From NCBI GenBank assembly GCA_022749935.1, contig JAKIWQ010000008.1, forward strand, positions 1 to 58,226: a stretch of 58,226 bases of DNA. Reading direction: 5' to 3'. The position numbers and the translations under genes are program-made. Positions 51,606-58,226 of the stretch are shown piece after piece. Source of the DNA: Thermoplasmata archaeon. GTDB lineage: Archaea; Thermoplasmatota; Thermoplasmata; Lutacidiplasmatales; UBA184. Each line of letters starts with the position of its first letter. Position 1 is the stretch's first letter. Below the pieces are notes generated by a model. It worked only from the letters and a program-made list of their open reading frames with translations, searched no databases and had not been told where the DNA came from.

Positions 51606-53333
51606 TCAGCTCGGGGCGGTGCCCGGGTCGTGCCGCGCGAGGCCCTCGAACTCCTCGCGAAGGCGGATCCGACGCCGGGTTCGATGGTAGGTGACCGCGA
51701 ATCGGTGCGACTCGTCGCGCACCGCGCGGAGGAGGAGCATCGGCGAGGCGTTCGGGTTCGGTTTCAACGGAACGGCGCGGCCGGGGAAGTAGAGCTCCTC
51801 TTCCCGCTTGGCCAGACCGACGACGGGGATCCGCTCGCCCGCCCCGATCTCCTCGAGGGCCGCGACGGCGGCCGCGACCTGACCCGCTCCGCCGTCGATG
51901 AGGAGGAGGTCGGGGAGGATCTCCTCCTCGGCGATCCGCCGGAGGAACCGGCGGCGCACCACCTCGGCGATCATCGCGAAGTCGTTCGTTCCCTCGACCC
52001 CCCGGATCTTGAAGCGGCGGTACTCGGACTTCTTGGCGACCCCCCGCTCGAAGACGACCAGCGACCCGACCGCCTCGTACCCCTGGAAGAGGGAGATGTC
52101 GACGCCCTCGATCCGGTTCGGGATGGTGGGGAGTTCGAGGAGGCTCTGGACCGCCCGGAGCACCTCGCGCGGGGCGGGACCGGGCGTGACCTGGTCGACC
52201 GTGGCCCGTGCGAGCCGCTCGGCCAGGTTCGCGAGGGAGGCGTACCGACCGGTCGGGCGGAACTGCACCTCGATCCCCCGGGGGGCGAACAGCTCGTCCA
52301 ACGTCGCGTCCAGCCCGGCAGGCCGGGGTCCGGCGATGTAGATCCGGGCCGGGGGCTCGATCTGGGCCCCGTAGTACTGGCAGAGGAATTGCCGCAGCAC
52401 CTCCCCCGGTTCCGGTACGTCGTCCGCGGGAACCTGCAGGAGATGGGGCTCCGTGCCCCGTACCTCGCCGTCCTCGACCCGGAGGACGCCGACCGCGACG
52501 CGGAGGCTGGAGGCATCCCGGGGGTAGGCCAGCGCGAGCACGTCCGACCGCCCCGCACCGCGGCCGATCACGTGCTGGCGTTCGGCGAGGGCGTCCAGCC
52601 CCCGCAGCGCGTCGCGGAGCAGGGCGGCCCGTTCGAACTCCTGCCGGCCGGCCGCATTCCGCATCTCGCCCTCGAGCTCCGGTCGCAGCGGCGCGACGTT
52701 CCCCCGGAGGATGGAAACGGCCCGGTCGATCCGGGTCCGGTACGCGTCCCGGTCGATGGCCCCGATGCACGGGGCCGCACAGACGTGGAGGTGGTAGTAC
52801 AGACAGGCCTCCTTCGGGAGGCGGACACATCGGCGCAGCTGCAGGAGGTCGCCGAGGAGTTGCTCGACGCTCCGTGCCTCCCGAGCGCTCGTGTACGGGC
52901 CGAACAGGAGCACGCCCGGCCGGCGACGGGGCCGTCGGACCAGGATGACCCGGGGGAACTCCTCCCCCACCGTGACCATCAGGTACGGGTAGCTCCGGTC
53001 GTCCTTGAGGAGCACGTTGTAGGGGGGCTGGTACTGCTTGACGAGATTGGCCTCCAGCAGGAGCGCCTCCCGTTCGTTCGAGGTCGGGACGAACTCGACG
53101 CTCGCGCTCTGCGCGACGATCGTCCCGTCCTTCTCGATCTTCGCCCGCAGATGGTCGAGGACCCGACGGCGGAGGCTCCGGGCCTTGCCGACATAGATGA
53201 CCTCCCCCCGGGCCGAGCGGAAGAGGTAGACGCCCGGAGCGTCGGGTCCGCGCCGGAACCCCTCCCCCGTCGCCGCCGCGAGCTCGCTCGCCGGCACGAA
53301 GGCAGGGAGGCCCGAGGGGGCCGGAGTCTTCAT
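51606..53333 (-). CDS. uvrC: UvrC excinuclease subunit lacking C-terminal HhH
   Basis: A 575-residue UvrC, the nuclease of nucleotide excision repair. GIY-YIG domain: 'GVYLFRSARGEVIYVGKARS' (3' incision). Iron-sulfur Cys cluster: 'RRCVRLPKEACLYYHLHVCA' followed by 'APC'. UVR helix: 'GRQEFERAALLRDALRGLDA'. RNase H-like endonuclease: 'EGVDISLFQGYEAVGSLVVF' and 'LLLIDGGAGQVAAAVAAL' (5' incision). It ends at 'LREEFEGLARHDPGTAPS', where bacterial UvrC continues into a helix-hairpin-helix pair, so that DNA-binding domain is absent. Start ATG 53333 overlaps the uvrA stop (ATGA). Confidence 0.95.
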   Translation of the reverse strand: MKTPAPSGLPAFVPASELAAATGEGFRRGPDAPGVYLFRSARGEVIYVGKARSLRRRVLDHLRAKIEKDGTIVAQSASVEFVPTSNEREALLLEANLVKQYQPPYNVLLKDDRSYPYLMVTVGEEFPRVILVRRPRRRPGVLLFGPYTSAREARSVEQLLGDLLQLRRCVRLPKEACLYYHLHVCAAPCIGAIDRDAYRTRIDRAVSILRGNVAPLRPELEGEMRNAAGRQEFERAALLRDALRGLDALAERQHVIGRGAGRSDVLALAYPRDASSLRVAVGVLRVEDGEVRGTEPHLLQVPADDVPEPGEVLRQFLCQYYGAQIEPPARIYIAGPRPAGLDATLDELFAPRGIEVQFRPTGRYASLANLAERLARATVDQVTPGPAPREVLRAVQSLLELPTIPNRIEGVDISLFQGYEAVGSLVVFERGVAKKSEYRRFKIRGVEGTNDFAMIAEVVRRRFLRRIAEEEILPDLLLIDGGAGQVAAAVAALEEIGAGERIPVVGLAKREEELYFPGRAVPLKPNPNASPMLLLRAVRDESHRFAVTYHRTRRRIRLREEFEGLARHDPGTAPS

Positions 53334-56173
53334 CGTCGCGCCATGCGGGGGACCGGCACCGGGGTCCGAACCAGGGGCGCCAAGAACTGTGCGGTGTGGC
53401 CGGGCGGTCCGCGAACCACATCCTCCGGAGTCCCGGCCGCCACGACATGGCCCCCGGCCGACCCGCCCTCCGGGCCGAGGTCGATGAGCCAATCGGCCGA
53501 TTTCAGCACCTCGAGGTTGTGCTCGATGACGACGACCGTGTTGCCGCCTGACCGGAGTCGGAAGAGGATCTGCAAGAGACGGTCGACGTCGGCGAAGTGA
53601 AGTCCCGTGGTCGGCTCGTCCAGGAGGTAGAGGGTCTTGCCCGTCGGGGGCCGGGCGAGCTCGAATGCGATCTTGATCCGTTGGGCCTCTCCGCCGGAGA
53701 GGGTCGTCGAGCTCTGACCGAGCTTGATGTAGCCGAGACCGACGTCTTGGAGGAGCTGGAGCCGGTGCTCGATCCTTCGGTGGTTCCGGAAGAAGTCGAG
53801 CCCCTCGTCCACCGTCATGTCGAGGACGTCGGCGATCGACTTGTCCTTGAACCTCACTTCGAGCGTCTCGGAGTTGAACCGCTTCCCGCCGCACTCCTCG
53901 CAGGCGACGTAGACGTCCGGAAGGAAGTGCATCTCGTACCGGATGACGCCGTCCCCCTCGCACGCCTCGCACCGCCCGCCGGCGACATTGAAACTGAATC
54001 GGCCCGGTCGGAAGCCCCGGGCCCGGGCCTCCGGCAGGCCCGCGAACAGATCCCGGATGGGCGTCAAGACCCCGGTGTACGTGCCCGGGTTGCTACGGGG
54101 CGTCCGGCCGATCGGCGCCTGGTCGATGAGAAGGACCCGGTCCACCTCGTCGATCCCCTCGATGTACCCGTGCTTGCCCGGCGTATCGCGGCCGAGACCG
54201 AGATGTCGTCGCACCGCCTTGTACAGGATCTCCTCGAGCAGGGTCGACTTCCCACTCCCGGAGACCCCGGAGAGAGCCACGAACAGGCCGAGCGGGATCC
54301 GCACGGCGTCGCCCTTCAGGTTGTGTTCGAGCGGCCCGTGCACCGTGAGCCAGCGACCCGACGGGGGAGCTCGCCGGACCGGGAGCGCGATCGACCGTTG
54401 TCCGGAGAGGAATTCCCCCGTGAGAGAGCGGGGCGTGCCGCCGATCCGTTCGGGGATTCCGGAGTAGAGGATCTCCCCACCGTGGACCCCCGCGCCGGGA
54501 CCCAGGTCGACGAGCCAGTCGGACGCCCGCATCGTCTGCTCGTCGTGCTCGACCACGAGGAGCGTGTTGCCGAGGTCGCGGAGCGTCTTCAAGGTCGCGA
54601 GGAGCCGGGCATGGTCGCGCGGGTGGAGCCCGATGGAGGGTTCGTCGAGAATGTAGAGGACCCCCACCAGGCCCGACCCGATCTGGGTCGCGAGGGCGAT
54701 CCGCTCGGCCTCCCCTCCGGAAAGGGTACCCGAACCCCGGTCGAGCGTGAGGTAGGTGAGCCCGACGTTCTCGAGGAACCCGAGCCGCGCGCGGATCTCC
54801 TTGACGACCTGGCCGACGATCTGTTCGTCGCGTTCCGCGAGCTTCAGGTCTCGGAACATGTGCACCGCATCGGCCACCGTCATCGACGCGACGTCGGCGA
54901 TCGACCGGCCCTCGACCGTCACGGCGAGGACGCCGGGCTTGAGCCGCTTCCCTCCGCAGCTCCGGCACGGGACGAACGCCAGGAACCCGAGGTAGTACTC
55001 CTTCGCTCCCTCGCTCTTCGTCTGCTTCCACCGGCGCTCGACCGCGGCGACCAGCCCCTCGCGGAGCCAGCCGCTGCTCCACCACTCCCCCATCCCGTGG
55101 CCGGAGAGGCCGGCGCTCCGGTCGCTCCCATACATGAGGGCCTTCCAGCCCTTCTCGGAGAGCTCGCGGATCGGGCGCCGGTGATTGTAGCCGAACGCCG
55201 CGCCGAACCGCTCGAGGGCGTTGTAGGTGGGCGTCAGGCCCCACACGGAGATCGCCTTTCCGATCGGCTTGTCCTTGTCCGGTACGATCCGATCGGGGTC
55301 CGCATGCAGGGTCGCCCCGATCCCGAGGCATTCGGGGCACGCTCCCTGGGGATTGTTGAACGAGAACATCCGGGGTGCGAGCTCCTCGATCGAGAACCCG
55401 CACTCCGGGCAGGCACGTCGACTGGAGAAGGTCGTACGCTTCCCCTTGGTCCCCCGGACGATGACCAGACCGTCGGACAGTTGCCGGGCGAGTTCCACCG
55501 CCTCCGCGAGGCGTGTCCCCTCGGACTCGTCGACGTCGAAGCTGTCGACCACGACCTCGACCGTGTGCTTCTTGTTCTTCTCGAGGCGGACTTCCGCGCC
55601 CGGAAGGCGCACTTCGACCCCGTCGACCACGAATCGGCGGTAGCCGGACTTACGCAGCCGCTCGATGACCTCCTTGTGCTCGCCCTTCTCGCCGCGTACG
55701 ACGGGGGCGAGGAGGTCGATCCGCTCGCCCCGGGCCTGGGCGCTCACCGCCTCCACGATGCGGTCGACCGACTGGGGCGAGATCTCGTTCCCGTCGTTCG
55801 GGCAGTGCGGTACTCCCACCCGAGCGAACAGCAACCGGAGAAAGTCGTAGATCTCCGTGACCGTCCCGACCGTCGACCTCGGGTTGCGGCTACCCGCTCG
55901 TTGTTCGATGGCGATCGCCGGAGACAGGCCCTCGATGGAGTCGACCTCCGGTTTGTCCATCTGCCCGAGGAACTGTCGAGCGTACGCCGAGAGGCTCTCG
56001 ATGTAACGCCGTTGTCCTTCCGCGTAGAGCGTGTCGAAGGCGAGCGACGATTTACCGGATCCGCTGACCCCGGTGATGACGATGAATTTGCCTCGAGGGA
56101 GGTCGATGGAGACGTTCTTGAGGTTGTGCTGCCGCGCCCCGCGGATGCGGATCGCCTCGGACGGTTCGGTCAT
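53330..56173 (-). CDS. uvrA: UvrA excinuclease ABC subunit A
   Basis: A 947-residue UvrA, the damage-recognition ATPase of UvrABC. Two ABC modules: Walker A '[20 protein letters not shown]' near the N-terminus and '[19 protein letters not shown]' in the second half. ABC signatures are '[17 protein letters not shown]' and '[17 protein letters not shown]'. Zinc-binding Cys are in '[11 protein letters not shown]...ACPEC' and 'CEACEGDG...CEECGGKR'. Length and order match bacterial UvrA, indicating acquisition from bacteria. It follows the creatininase gene by 12 nt and overlaps uvrC; uvrB is not in the window. Confidence 0.98.
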   Translation of the reverse strand: MTEPSEAIRIRGARQHNLKNVSIDLPRGKFIVITGVSGSGKSSLAFDTLYAEGQRRYIESLSAYARQFLGQMDKPEVDSIEGLSPAIAIEQRAGSRNPRSTVGTVTEIYDFLRLLFARVGVPHCPNDGNEISPQSVDRIVEAVSAQARGERIDLLAPVVRGEKGEHKEVIERLRKSGYRRFVVDGVEVRLPGAEVRLEKNKKHTVEVVVDSFDVDESEGTRLAEAVELARQLSDGLVIVRGTKGKRTTFSSRRACPECGFSIEELAPRMFSFNNPQGACPECLGIGATLHADPDRIVPDKDKPIGKAISVWGLTPTYNALERFGAAFGYNHRRPIRELSEKGWKALMYGSDRSAGLSGHGMGEWWSSGWLREGLVAAVERRWKQTKSEGAKEYYLGFLAFVPCRSCGGKRLKPGVLAVTVEGRSIADVASMTVADAVHMFRDLKLAERDEQIVGQVVKEIRARLGFLENVGLTYLTLDRGSGTLSGGEAERIALATQIGSGLVGVLYILDEPSIGLHPRDHARLLATLKTLRDLGNTLLVVEHDEQTMRASDWLVDLGPGAGVHGGEILYSGIPERIGGTPRSLTGEFLSGQRSIALPVRRAPPSGRWLTVHGPLEHNLKGDAVRIPLGLFVALSGVSGSGKSTLLEEILYKAVRRHLGLGRDTPGKHGYIEGIDEVDRVLLIDQAPIGRTPRSNPGTYTGVLTPIRDLFAGLPEARARGFRPGRFSFNVAGGRCEACEGDGVIRYEMHFLPDVYVACEECGGKRFNSETLEVRFKDKSIADVLDMTVDEGLDFFRNHRRIEHRLQLLQDVGLGYIKLGQSSTTLSGGEAQRIKIAFELARPPTGKTLYLLDEPTTGLHFADVDRLLQILFRLRSGGNTVVVIEHNLEVLKSADWLIDLGPEGGSAGGHVVAAGTPEDVVRGPPGHTAQFLAPLVRTPVPVPRMARR

Positions 56174-56185
56174 CGACCCCCGACC

Positions 56186-56908
56186 CTAGGCCGGCCACAG
56201 GGCCCGCACCGTCGCTTCCAATCGGGTCAGCACATGCGCCTGGACTCGCTGCCCGAGCTCGGCAGAGGCCGGCCGGGTGTCTCCCATGACGCTCTCGGGC
56301 CACTCGTCCTCGGTCGGGGACCCCGGGAGGAAGAGGCTCCGACGGTTCTCCACCACCGGGCGGTCGGGGCCGACGGTCGACGGGGCGAGGGCCATGACTC
56401 GGGAAGTTTCGAGGAGACCCGCGTGCCCATCGGTCGCGGGCGACTCCTTCCCTCGAAGCTCGTAGACGAAGTCGTAGTCGGACAGCACCGCGATCCGGGT
56501 CTCCGGGTGAAGCCGCATGGAGTGGTCCGCCGCTTCCCGAAGAGCGGCCATGTGGCCCCGCTCCGCGTGGCCGGAGAGGACCAGGATACGGTGAACGCCG
56601 GATCGTGCGAGCTCGGAGAGGACCCCTTCGACATGGGATTCGAGCTGAGGGATCGAGAGGGAGACGGTGCCGGGGAACCGCCGGGCGCCCGGTGCGGAGC
56701 CGTACGGAAGGGTGGGGGCGACCAGCGCGTCCACCCGTTCGGCCAGGGCCATCGCCGTGGCTTCCGCCTGGATCTGGTCCGCTCCCAACGGCAGGTGGGG
56801 TCCGTGGGCCTCGAGGGCCCTGACCGGTAGGATGACCAGGGGGTCGGAGCGAAGCCGCCGCTCGAACGTCCGTGAATCGAGATCGGCGAGCCGACGAGAA
56901 GTGGGCAT
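56186..56908 (-). CDS. Creatininase-family amidohydrolase
   Basis: A 240-residue creatininase/MftE/ArfB family protein. Metal-binding motifs: '[20 protein letters not shown]' (Glu, His and Asp ligands), '[18 protein letters not shown]' (central His) and '[15 protein letters not shown]' (last Glu). In archaea one branch (ArfB) is a formamide hydrolase in riboflavin/F420 synthesis; others act on peptides or creatinine. Substrate not deducible. First gene of the operon with uvrA and uvrC. ATG 56908 with a TATA motif 22-29 nt upstream. Confidence 0.9.
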   Translation of the reverse strand: MPTSRRLADLDSRTFERRLRSDPLVILPVRALEAHGPHLPLGADQIQAEATAMALAERVDALVAPTLPYGSAPGARRFPGTVSLSIPQLESHVEGVLSELARSGVHRILVLSGHAERGHMAALREAADHSMRLHPETRIAVLSDYDFVYELRGKESPATDGHAGLLETSRVMALAPSTVGPDRPVVENRRSLFLPGSPTEDEWPESVMGDTRPASAELGQRVQAHVLTRLEATVRALWPA

Positions 56909-56929
56909 CCCCCGAAAGACCGGGCGTCC

Positions 56930-56937
56930 ATATTTAA
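56930..56937 (-). promoter_or_regulatory. TATA box of the creatininase-uvrA-uvrC operon
   Basis: 'TTAAATAT' on the minus strand, 22-29 nt upstream of ATG 56908, predicts a leaderless transcript. It is the only AT-rich patch between this gene and topA (56909-57034). Confidence 0.6.
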
Positions 56938-57034
56938 CCCGGGCCGGGAGGTACAGGAACGGTAACTCCCCGGCCGAGAGGTGGGACGCCCTCTTAGCCT
57001 CGGGACCGGTACCCGTGGGTTTCGCCCCGGGCCT

Positions 57035-58226
57035 TCAAGGGGGCGCGGGAGTGGCCGACGCTTCGACCTTGGCCGGCACGTCCGTCGGCGCCGAGGCGGC
57101 CGACTTCTTCGTTCGGGCGCGCGGCGCGCGACGGGCGGCCTTCGCGGGAGGACCCGATGGGATGGCGGCCGTCGAGGGTAGCGGGGTGGGCTCGATGGTG
57201 GACTCGGTGGCCGGTGCGGGGGCCTTCACGCGCTTGACCGGCTTCTTTCGGGCGGCCTTGGCCTTGGCCGCCTTCTTCGCCTCGGCCTCTTCGCGCTTCT
57301 TTACCCGGGTGGGGCACTCCGGATTGATGCAGAGGGTCCAAGGCGGCCGACCGGCCTCGATGGCCGTGACGACGGGTGCGTGGCAGACGGGGCAGGGGGG
57401 TTGGTCCTTCTCGAGCTTGCCGCGCTGCGGGAGCGGGTAGGTGACCCGACACTCGGGGTAACCGGTGCAGCCGACGAACCGGTTCCCCCGGAACGAGTAG
57501 CGGATCTGCAGCGGATGGGAACACGACGGGCAGGTCCCGATGCCGAAGGCCTTCTGATGCTCCGGACACTCCGGGTTGATGCAGTACAGGTCGGGTCGCT
57601 GACCCCGGAAGATGATCTTGACGCGTGGCGTCTTGCACGTACCGCAGAGGAACTCTGGTGCCGGTTCGATGAACCCGGCGGCCGGCAGCGAGTAGGTCAC
57701 GGGGCATGTGGCCGGGTTGTTCGAGCACTGGACCCACCGCGCGCCCCGGGGGCTGCGGGCCATGCGGAGCGCCCCGCCACACTTCGGGCACGGCCCGACG
57801 AAATGTTGGCGGTCGAGGGCGCCCGTGAGGGTCTCTTTCACGCCCGCGGCGTTGGCCAGGAGGAGAGCGTACGCCTCGCGCAGCATCTCGCGCGACTCAT
57901 CCAGCACCTCCGACTTCGGCTTCTTGGACTCGGCGACCAGCTCCATGTCCTCTTCGAGGCGGTGCGTCATCTCCGGTCGGGTGATCACCGGGGCGTGCGC
58001 CCGGAGCGCTTCGGCGACCGCGATCCCGGTCGAGGTCGGTTCCAGCTGTCGTTGGTTCACGTAGTGCCGGTCGAAGAGCTTCTGGACCACGTCGTGCCGG
58101 GTGCTCTTCGTACCCAACCCGAGTCGCTCCATCTCCTGGATGAGCGAGCCCTGGGTGTAGCGCCGCGGAGGCCGCGTCTGGTCTTCCAGCAGATCGACCT
58201 TCGTGATGGTCACCGTCCCGCCGACC
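57035..58226 (-). CDS. topA: DNA topoisomerase I (type IA), 3' part only
   Basis: About 396 C-terminal residues; the gene runs off the window at 58226, so the active-site Tyr and Toprim domain lie outside. 'YTQGSLIQEMERLGLGTKST' with 'RHDVVQKLFDRHYV' is the conserved end of the cleavage core. Then come four zinc ribbons ('CPKCGG', 'CGTCKTP', 'CPSCSHP', 'CPVCHAP', each with a distal Cys pair, including repeats of 'LYCINPECP' type) and a long Lys/Ala/Pro tail ('KKAAKAKAARKKPVKRVKAP') like histone H1. It relaxes negative supercoils. Confidence 0.93.
   Translation of the reverse strand, partial: VGGTVTITKVDLLEDQTRPPRRYTQGSLIQEMERLGLGTKSTRHDVVQKLFDRHYVNQRQLEPTSTGIAVAEALRAHAPVITRPEMTHRLEEDMELVAESKKPKSEVLDESREMLREAYALLLANAAGVKETLTGALDRQHFVGPCPKCGGALRMARSPRGARWVQCSNNPATCPVTYSLPAAGFIEPAPEFLCGTCKTPRVKIIFRGQRPDLYCINPECPEHQKAFGIGTCPSCSHPLQIRYSFRGNRFVGCTGYPECRVTYPLPQRGKLEKDQPPCPVCHAPVVTAIEAGRPPWTLCINPECPTRVKKREEAEAKKAAKAKAARKKPVKRVKAPAPATESTIEPTPLPSTAAIPSGPPAKAARRAPRARTKKSAASAPTDVPAKVEASATPAPP

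Noticed and set aside
53597-56830. A 1077-codon open frame on the plus strand
   Set aside because: It is the antisense of uvrA and the creatininase gene; in high-GC DNA the reverse frame of a coding region stays open. The composition is charge-rich with no domain.

Overview
The window looks like chromosomal DNA of a high-GC archaeon (about two-thirds G+C by eye), most likely an uncultured Thermoplasmatota-type lineage. Archaeal markers are a proteasome alpha subunit, a membrane-anchored LonB protease, an archaeal-type NMN adenylyltransferase, a type IA topoisomerase with several zinc ribbons, and AT-rich TATA-like boxes about 25-33 nt upstream of several starts (clearest for the tRNA, cyclophilin and secreted-protein genes). 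Giant surface proteins built from Kelch-type repeats ('YD..DGYVLLFGG...DTW.Y..G.WT') also fit what I know of this group. The lineage is inferred; no 16S rRNA or ribosomal protein gene is present. Many enzymes (UvrA/UvrC, ACE-like M2 peptidase, GST, NAD-formate dehydrogenase, hydrolase-cyclase fusion) belong to families better known in bacteria, which suggests inter-domain transfer.

Layout. 1-6.3 kb: small stress and accessory genes (SRPBCC, AlkD-like DNA alkylation repair, tandem GNAT, cupin remnant, a PQQ-type propeller, DUF1028). 6.3-13.3 kb: two divergently transcribed surface proteins with 12 Kelch-type repeats each; the larger also carries Ig/PKD-like repeats and a C-terminal membrane anchor. 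13.5-27.5 kb: NTF2-like, MFS, GNAT, VOC, a secreted Ig-like protein, MsrB, a CsoR-like repressor with a CDF metal exporter and a G/C-tract operator, an F420-reductase-like protein, a GST, a methyltransferase, MsrA, LysE and a GyrI-like protein. 27.7-31.3 kb: a winged-helix regulator, an ABC-2 exporter and a PH/zinc-ribbon protein. 31.4-38.8 kb: ACE-like peptidase, two tiny coupled ORFs, RNase HI, a cyclophilin, membrane proteins, an EamA transporter and an NAD-formate dehydrogenase. 39.2-43.4 kb: a secreted protein made of two copies of an unrecognised 185-residue domain, an SRPBCC/HxlR pair, and an alpha/beta-hydrolase fused to a class III nucleotide cyclase.

43.5-58.2 kb is housekeeping: tRNA-Thr(CGU), a tightly coupled lonB / zinc-protein / NMNAT / cystathionine-synthase-like operon, a divergent FolD homologue coupled to a Cys-rich protein, a radical SAM enzyme, proteasome alpha, a frameshifted DinB-like gene, a creatininase-uvrA-uvrC operon, and the 3' part of topA.

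Gene packing is tight. Several co-directional genes share ATGA or GTGA start/stop overlaps. Four convergent pairs end inside the same CTAG or TTAG tetramer, so the two genes overlap by 4 bp. I found no CRISPR array, insertion sequence, integrase or replication origin. The least explained items are the duplicated secreted domain, the FolD homologue with replaced catalytic residues, and the Kelch pair.
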